NCBI GenBank assembly: GCA_022446815.1
Contig: JAKVCD010000040.1
Coordinates: forward strand, 1 to 64,000
Reading direction: 5' to 3'
DNA: 64,000 nucleotides
Source of the DNA: Planctomycetota bacterium
GTDB lineage: Bacteria; Planctomycetota; UBA1135; GCA-002686595
The position numbers and the translations under genes are program-made. Under the pieces are notes generated by a model. The model saw nothing but the letters and a program-made list of their open reading frames with translations, ran no database searches and was not told the origin of the DNA. Below are positions 61,204 through 64,000 of this stretch, piece by piece. The number at the start of each line of letters is the position of its first letter. Position 1 is the stretch's first letter.

Positions 61204-62814
61204 ATGACCGTGACCCACAAAGAACTGGACGCTGGGATGTCCCTTTTCCTAGAGCTGATCCAGGGGGACCCCTCTCTAGATGCTTACATCGAGGACGCGC
61301 GCCAGGAATACTTCCCTGGTGAAGCGGGCTTTGCAGGCGACCCGCGGTCTGCGCCGGCTGCAGAGGTCCGATTTCTGGAGTGGGTGCTGTTCGAGCGAGA
61401 CTTTGAAGGCGGCCTCCTGGTGGAGCGCCTGCTGCCTTCTTGGCGAGAGAGCGCTGGCCCTGAACTCTCTCCGTATGAGTCAACCTTCTTAGGCACCAGT
61501 GCTGGGATCTTCGAAGTGGGTGAGGAAGCTGCGCCTGGCCTTTATTGGCTCAAAGATGTCGCCGGCTTCGGTGAGTTCGCAGTCGAAGTCCGGGTCGCGG
61601 ATGGGCCGCCTCAGCCCGGCGACCTCATCGTTGGCCGTATCTTTCCGACAAGCGACTCTATCCACGTCCTCTCCCCAGGCGCGGGCTGCTTCAGAGATAG
61701 TGGCCTCATTGCTGCAGTGCATCGCGATCTTGAGCAAGCTCGCCGAAATCGCAGCCATCAGGCGCTTCGGGTTAGACAGGAAGACCTTGAGGCTATGTTC
61801 TGGGGTGACGCCCTCGGAGATGAGGCTCCGGACCCCGTTCACGACCTCAGGGGCTTCCTAACGGTTGGAGGCCTTGGATCCGACGAAGTGGATGGATTCA
61901 TTGACGCGCTCTCTAAGCGTCCAGTCCCGAAGGACAATAGCGGCCCGTTCTTCTTATCCGCTATTCAAGATCTCCTGGATCACCTCGCCTTTGACACTCA
62001 GGTCGACCTAAACCTCGCGCAGAAGAAAGTCCTCGCTTGCTGGATTCACCTGCAAAGCGGCGGCAAGACAAGATCGGAGCAAGCCGAGTCGGATGAAGGG
62101 AGCATGACTCCTGAGGAGGCCCTCAAGGCTTTCGACGAGGATCGCGCCTCAGGCTTAGACGCAGAGAGCGCCATAGCTCGTCTCAGTGAACGACTTGGGC
62201 TGGACTCTGACCCTGCCGACCAGGAGTCCTCCACAGACTCCCATACACCTCATGGCCTCTTGGATGGCCTCATTGAGGAGTATCTCTGGGATCTTGGGCG
62301 CACCAACGATCTGAAGGGCGCGGAGCACGGTGCAGTTATTGAGCTCATTCGGAATGAGCTTAGGCACGTCGAGATGATTGAAGACCTCACGCCGAGGCGC
62401 CTGCTCTTGTTCGCTTGCACTAGCCTGATGGAGCAAGAAGGCCTCACGCCTGGACAAGCCAGCGAGCGAGTTCAAGCCGTCATCGAATTCACCACTTGGT
62501 GCGTAGAGCATCATGGGCACCTAGAAGACGAGGCAGTCTTAGATGCCTTTGCGTCTTTGGGCGTCTCGGGAGAGAGGGTTTGCGCGGTCAACGAGTACTT
62601 GAAACCTCAGGCCAAGGGTGGAGCTTGGTTGCAGGTGGAGAGCGCAGCTGGCCTCTGGGAAGCTGTCTCTAGCAGCGGCGGACGATATGAGCTCGTGGCT
62701 AGTGAAGAGGTCTTAGCTGACCTAGAGCCAGGAGATTTTGTTCGCGCAAACCTTAGCGCTGCTAGAGCAGAGCCGATCTGGGTTTATCCGCCAGAGCTCA
62801 GCGCAGCGCAATAA
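61204..62814 (+). CDS. Large acidic protein of unknown function
   Basis: This is a 536-residue soluble protein without signal or membrane segments. I do not recognise it. Residues about 40-170 include a possible beta-rich part (LYWLKDVAGFGEFAVEVRV, then GDLIVGRIFPTSDSIHVLSP). Residues 190-320 are helical with a very acidic linker (SDEGSMTPEEALKAFDED). The C-terminal part (330-536) has helical segments ending in a small beta-domain (AKGGAWLQVESAAGLWEAV, LEPGDFVRANLS). The two beta parts both contain a PGDLI/PGDFV turn and may be related. An alternative TTG start at 61192 adds four residues. It converges on the lipoprotein gene at 62818, 3 bases away. Confidence 0.6.
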   Translation: MTVTHKELDAGMSLFLELIQGDPSLDAYIEDARQEYFPGEAGFAGDPRSAPAAEVRFLEWVLFERDFEGGLLVERLLPSWRESAGPELSPYESTFLGTSAGIFEVGEEAAPGLYWLKDVAGFGEFAVEVRVADGPPQPGDLIVGRIFPTSDSIHVLSPGAGCFRDSGLIAAVHRDLEQARRNRSHQALRVRQEDLEAMFWGDALGDEAPDPVHDLRGFLTVGGLGSDEVDGFIDALSKRPVPKDNSGPFFLSAIQDLLDHLAFDTQVDLNLAQKKVLACWIHLQSGGKTRSEQAESDEGSMTPEEALKAFDEDRASGLDAESAIARLSERLGLDSDPADQESSTDSHTPHGLLDGLIEEYLWDLGRTNDLKGAEHGAVIELIRNELRHVEMIEDLTPRRLLLFACTSLMEQEGLTPGQASERVQAVIEFTTWCVEHHGHLEDEAVLDAFASLGVSGERVCAVNEYLKPQAKGGAWLQVESAAGLWEAVSSSGGRYELVASEEVLADLEPGDFVRANLSAARAEPIWVYPPELSAAQ

Positions 62815-62817
62815 TGC

Positions 62818-63429
62818 TTAACGTCGAGTAACGGGGACCTGCACCTCACAGATGAGCTGCTCGTAGCCGTCAACCTCGGACGGAGGGATCATATAGATCT
62901 CGCGGATCGGGCCAGCGATCGCCCAGTTCATCTTGGACATGTATCCGAATATGCCAGCATACGAGGAGGGGACACCAGGGTATGGCCCTGAGGCGAGCGC
63001 ATAAGCGACCGTCCGCGAAGGCAGGGTGTCCTTTCTTAGGGGTAGGGCTGGCTGGGTCCAAGAGCCCACCGGGACGCAGGCCCTCGAGCGCAACTTTCCT
63101 GACTCTACGCTGCTCGGGTCATCGTAGAAGAGCCCAAAGGGGGGGCCAGCAGGCTGGATACCTTGCTGCGCTAATAGCCGGTGAACCTCAGGGATCAGCG
63201 CTCCAGTGTCAGCGTATGGGCCGACATTCTCCAAGAAGACATAAGGCTGATCGAGCCGGTCCTTCCAATTGCAATGAACCTCCCGAAAGGGGGGATGGCT
63301 CACCTTGAGATCCGCGTTGTAGACCCACTGAGTCTTTGCGGAGGTCGGAGTGGGACCTGCGGGCGTCGACGTGTCTACAGTCGCGCAAGAAGCAAAGAGA
63401 GCAAGCGCTGAGATATTGAGAAGCTTCAT
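62818..63429 (-). CDS. Lipoprotein with GyrI-like ligand-binding domain
   Basis: This 203-residue protein has a lipoprotein signal (MKLLNISALALFASCATV, Cys15) and a Pro/Thr linker. A domain from about 60 has the GyrI-like/AraC effector-binding pattern: VFLENVGPYADTGALIPEVH, GLFYDDP, RACVPVG, ASGPYPGVPSSYAGIFGYM and a C-terminal strand QLICEVQVPV. GyrI-like domains bind hydrophobic or cationic small molecules; exported, lipid-anchored versions are unusual and may be scavengers or sensors. The frame extends upstream to 63510, but the lipobox fixes ATG 63429. Confidence 0.7.
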   Translation of the reverse strand: MKLLNISALALFASCATVDTSTPAGPTPTSAKTQWVYNADLKVSHPPFREVHCNWKDRLDQPYVFLENVGPYADTGALIPEVHRLLAQQGIQPAGPPFGLFYDDPSSVESGKLRSRACVPVGSWTQPALPLRKDTLPSRTVAYALASGPYPGVPSSYAGIFGYMSKMNWAIAGPIREIYMIPPSEVDGYEQLICEVQVPVTRR

Positions 63430-63524
63430 GTTGTCTAGTGTCCTGATGGGCTCACCTAAGCCATCGGCCATAGGCGGGCAGTCCTTTCGCGGCAAATCAA
63501 GTTCATGCATCGCACCCTAGGTTG

Positions 63525-63623
63525 AGAGGGCCTAGGCCACCCTCTAAGCCTATGCTATGTCCGATAATGTATCTTCTGCTGCACACTCTTTAGGTCGCAC
63601 CATAGGCCATAGTGGGCCTATGG
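63525..63623. repeat. Cluster of TAGGCC/GGCCTA inverted repeats
   Basis: Two hairpins lie in the divergent region: AGAGGG-GGCCTAGGCC-type (63525-63545) and a perfect 9-bp repeat CCATAGGCC (63600-63608) with GGCCTATGG (63615-63623) around ATAGTG. CCTAGG at 63515-63520 and AGCCTATG at 63547 are further partial copies. They precede the small plus-strand gene at 63667 and could be operator half-sites or leader structures. Confidence 0.4.
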
Positions 63624-63666
63624 GTCCCACGGAGACCTGATAGGATCTCTTGAGAGGACCCGAGCT

Positions 63667-63915
63667 ATGCCTAAGCAGTGTTTCATGGATGCGGATCGAC
63701 CCTGCGATCTCACTTGTAAGGCCGCCTTTCAGGTGGATGACCCCGTCGACAACATCGACTGCTATTTCATTTGGCTGGCATACCACCTAGGCGAAGCCTT
63801 CTTTGAAGTGAAGCGAAGCCTGGATGGTGGCCCCGGCGGCGGACCACCACCAGGCTTTCCGGGCTTCCCAGGCGGAGGCCCCAAGGGTCCAAAGCCACCG
63901 GTCAGCAACAATTGA
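63667..63915 (+). CDS. Small Cys-containing protein with Gly/Pro-rich tail
   Basis: This 82-residue protein has an N-terminal CFMDADRPCDLTC cluster (Cys5, Cys13, Cys17) plus Cys32, a central helix (DCYFIWLAYHLGEAFFEVKR), and a low-complexity tail (PGGGPPPGFPGFPGGGPKG) of collagen-like composition. The Cys spacing suggests a metal or disulphide site. An AGAGGA site 8 bases before ATG 63667 supports translation. No known family; the pattern may be a lineage-specific small protein. The opposite-strand frame here is a shadow. Confidence 0.6.
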   Translation: MPKQCFMDADRPCDLTCKAAFQVDDPVDNIDCYFIWLAYHLGEAFFEVKRSLDGGPGGGPPPGFPGFPGGGPKGPKPPVSNN

Positions 63916-64000
63916 GCAAGGATTGCGCTTACCGCAACTCGTCCGACACTCCTTAGTTTATGTTCTCGACACCTAGCCTATAAGGACACTGGGTATTCCA

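Noticed and set aside
63550-63786. 78-codon minus-strand frame at the right edge
   Set aside because: It overlaps the small Cys-rich gene, which has a better ribosome site and a biased, protein-like composition.
1-64000. CRISPR arrays, insertion sequences, prophage or attachment sites
   Set aside because: I found no spaced direct repeats, transposase, integrase or terminal inverted repeats flanked by target duplications; the window reads as stable core chromosome.

Overview
ORGANISM. The window is a gene-dense, roughly 60% GC bacterial chromosome segment. It is dominated by housekeeping genes, with no phage, insertion sequence or CRISPR array visible. Several signs point to the PVC superphylum, most likely a planctomycete: a cytochrome whose C-terminal module looks like the planctomycete-type cytochrome c domain; a 719-residue protein with GreA only at its C-terminus, an arrangement also known from chlamydiae; a polytopic 'spermidine-synthase-like' protein; and an eukaryote-type UDP-sugar pyrophosphorylase. 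The assignment is an inference from gene content, because no rRNA lies in the window. GTG and TTG starts and ATGA stop/start overlaps are common. All five tRNA genes encode their CCA end. LAYOUT. 1-6 kb: a B12-binding-type radical SAM enzyme on the minus strand, then the isoprenoid operon xseB-ispA-dxs-nadK. 6-10 kb (minus): lysS-lolC-lolD and tRNA-Ala with a strong terminator. 10-15.4 kb: leuS and the TldE/TldD protease pair. 15.4-18.9 kb (minus): an OPT-family transporter, an unknown membrane-anchored protein and a secreted FKBP isomerase. 19-24.6 kb: a polytopic methyltransferase-like protein, an SGNH hydrolase, a LysE-type exporter and a squalene/phytoene synthase. 24.6-29.3 kb: a metal and electron-transfer block, with a Fur-family regulator, a three-haem cytochrome c and a cytochrome b562-like protein on the minus strand, divergent from a COG0523 GTPase coupled to a flavoprotein. 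29.3-37.6 kb: tRNA-Asn, gluQ, ahcY and long greA (minus), then an amidohydrolase-like protein that has lost metal ligands, coupled to dusB (plus). 37.6-43 kb: unknown proteins and RNA-related genes (pcnB, tRNA-Trp, rsmG, tRNA-Leu, smpB, tmRNA). 43-49 kb: a HEAT-repeat lipoprotein, a PfkB kinase, recA and alaS. 49-55 kb: the textbook rpmF-plsX-fabH-fabD-fabG-acpP-fabF lipid operon with a recognisable promoter. 55-58.3 kb: a UDP-sugar pyrophosphorylase, ddl and dapB, a cell-wall precursor block. 58.3-64 kb: tRNA-Leu, a histidine-kinase-like fragment and several lineage-specific unknowns. HOW THE GENES FIT TOGETHER. IspA and Dxs would supply the prenyl diphosphates used by the squalene/phytoene synthase. 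The fab operon feeds membrane lipid synthesis. The UDP-sugar pyrophosphorylase, Ddl and DapB indicate peptidoglycan precursor synthesis. SmpB and tmRNA form the ribosome-rescue pair. The least explained parts are the Fur/cytochrome/COG0523 block, the structured 302-base gap after fabF, the amidohydrolase-like pseudoenzyme, the HELNN histidine-kinase-like protein, and the small Cys/Gly-Pro protein at the right edge with its cluster of TAGGCC-type inverted repeats.
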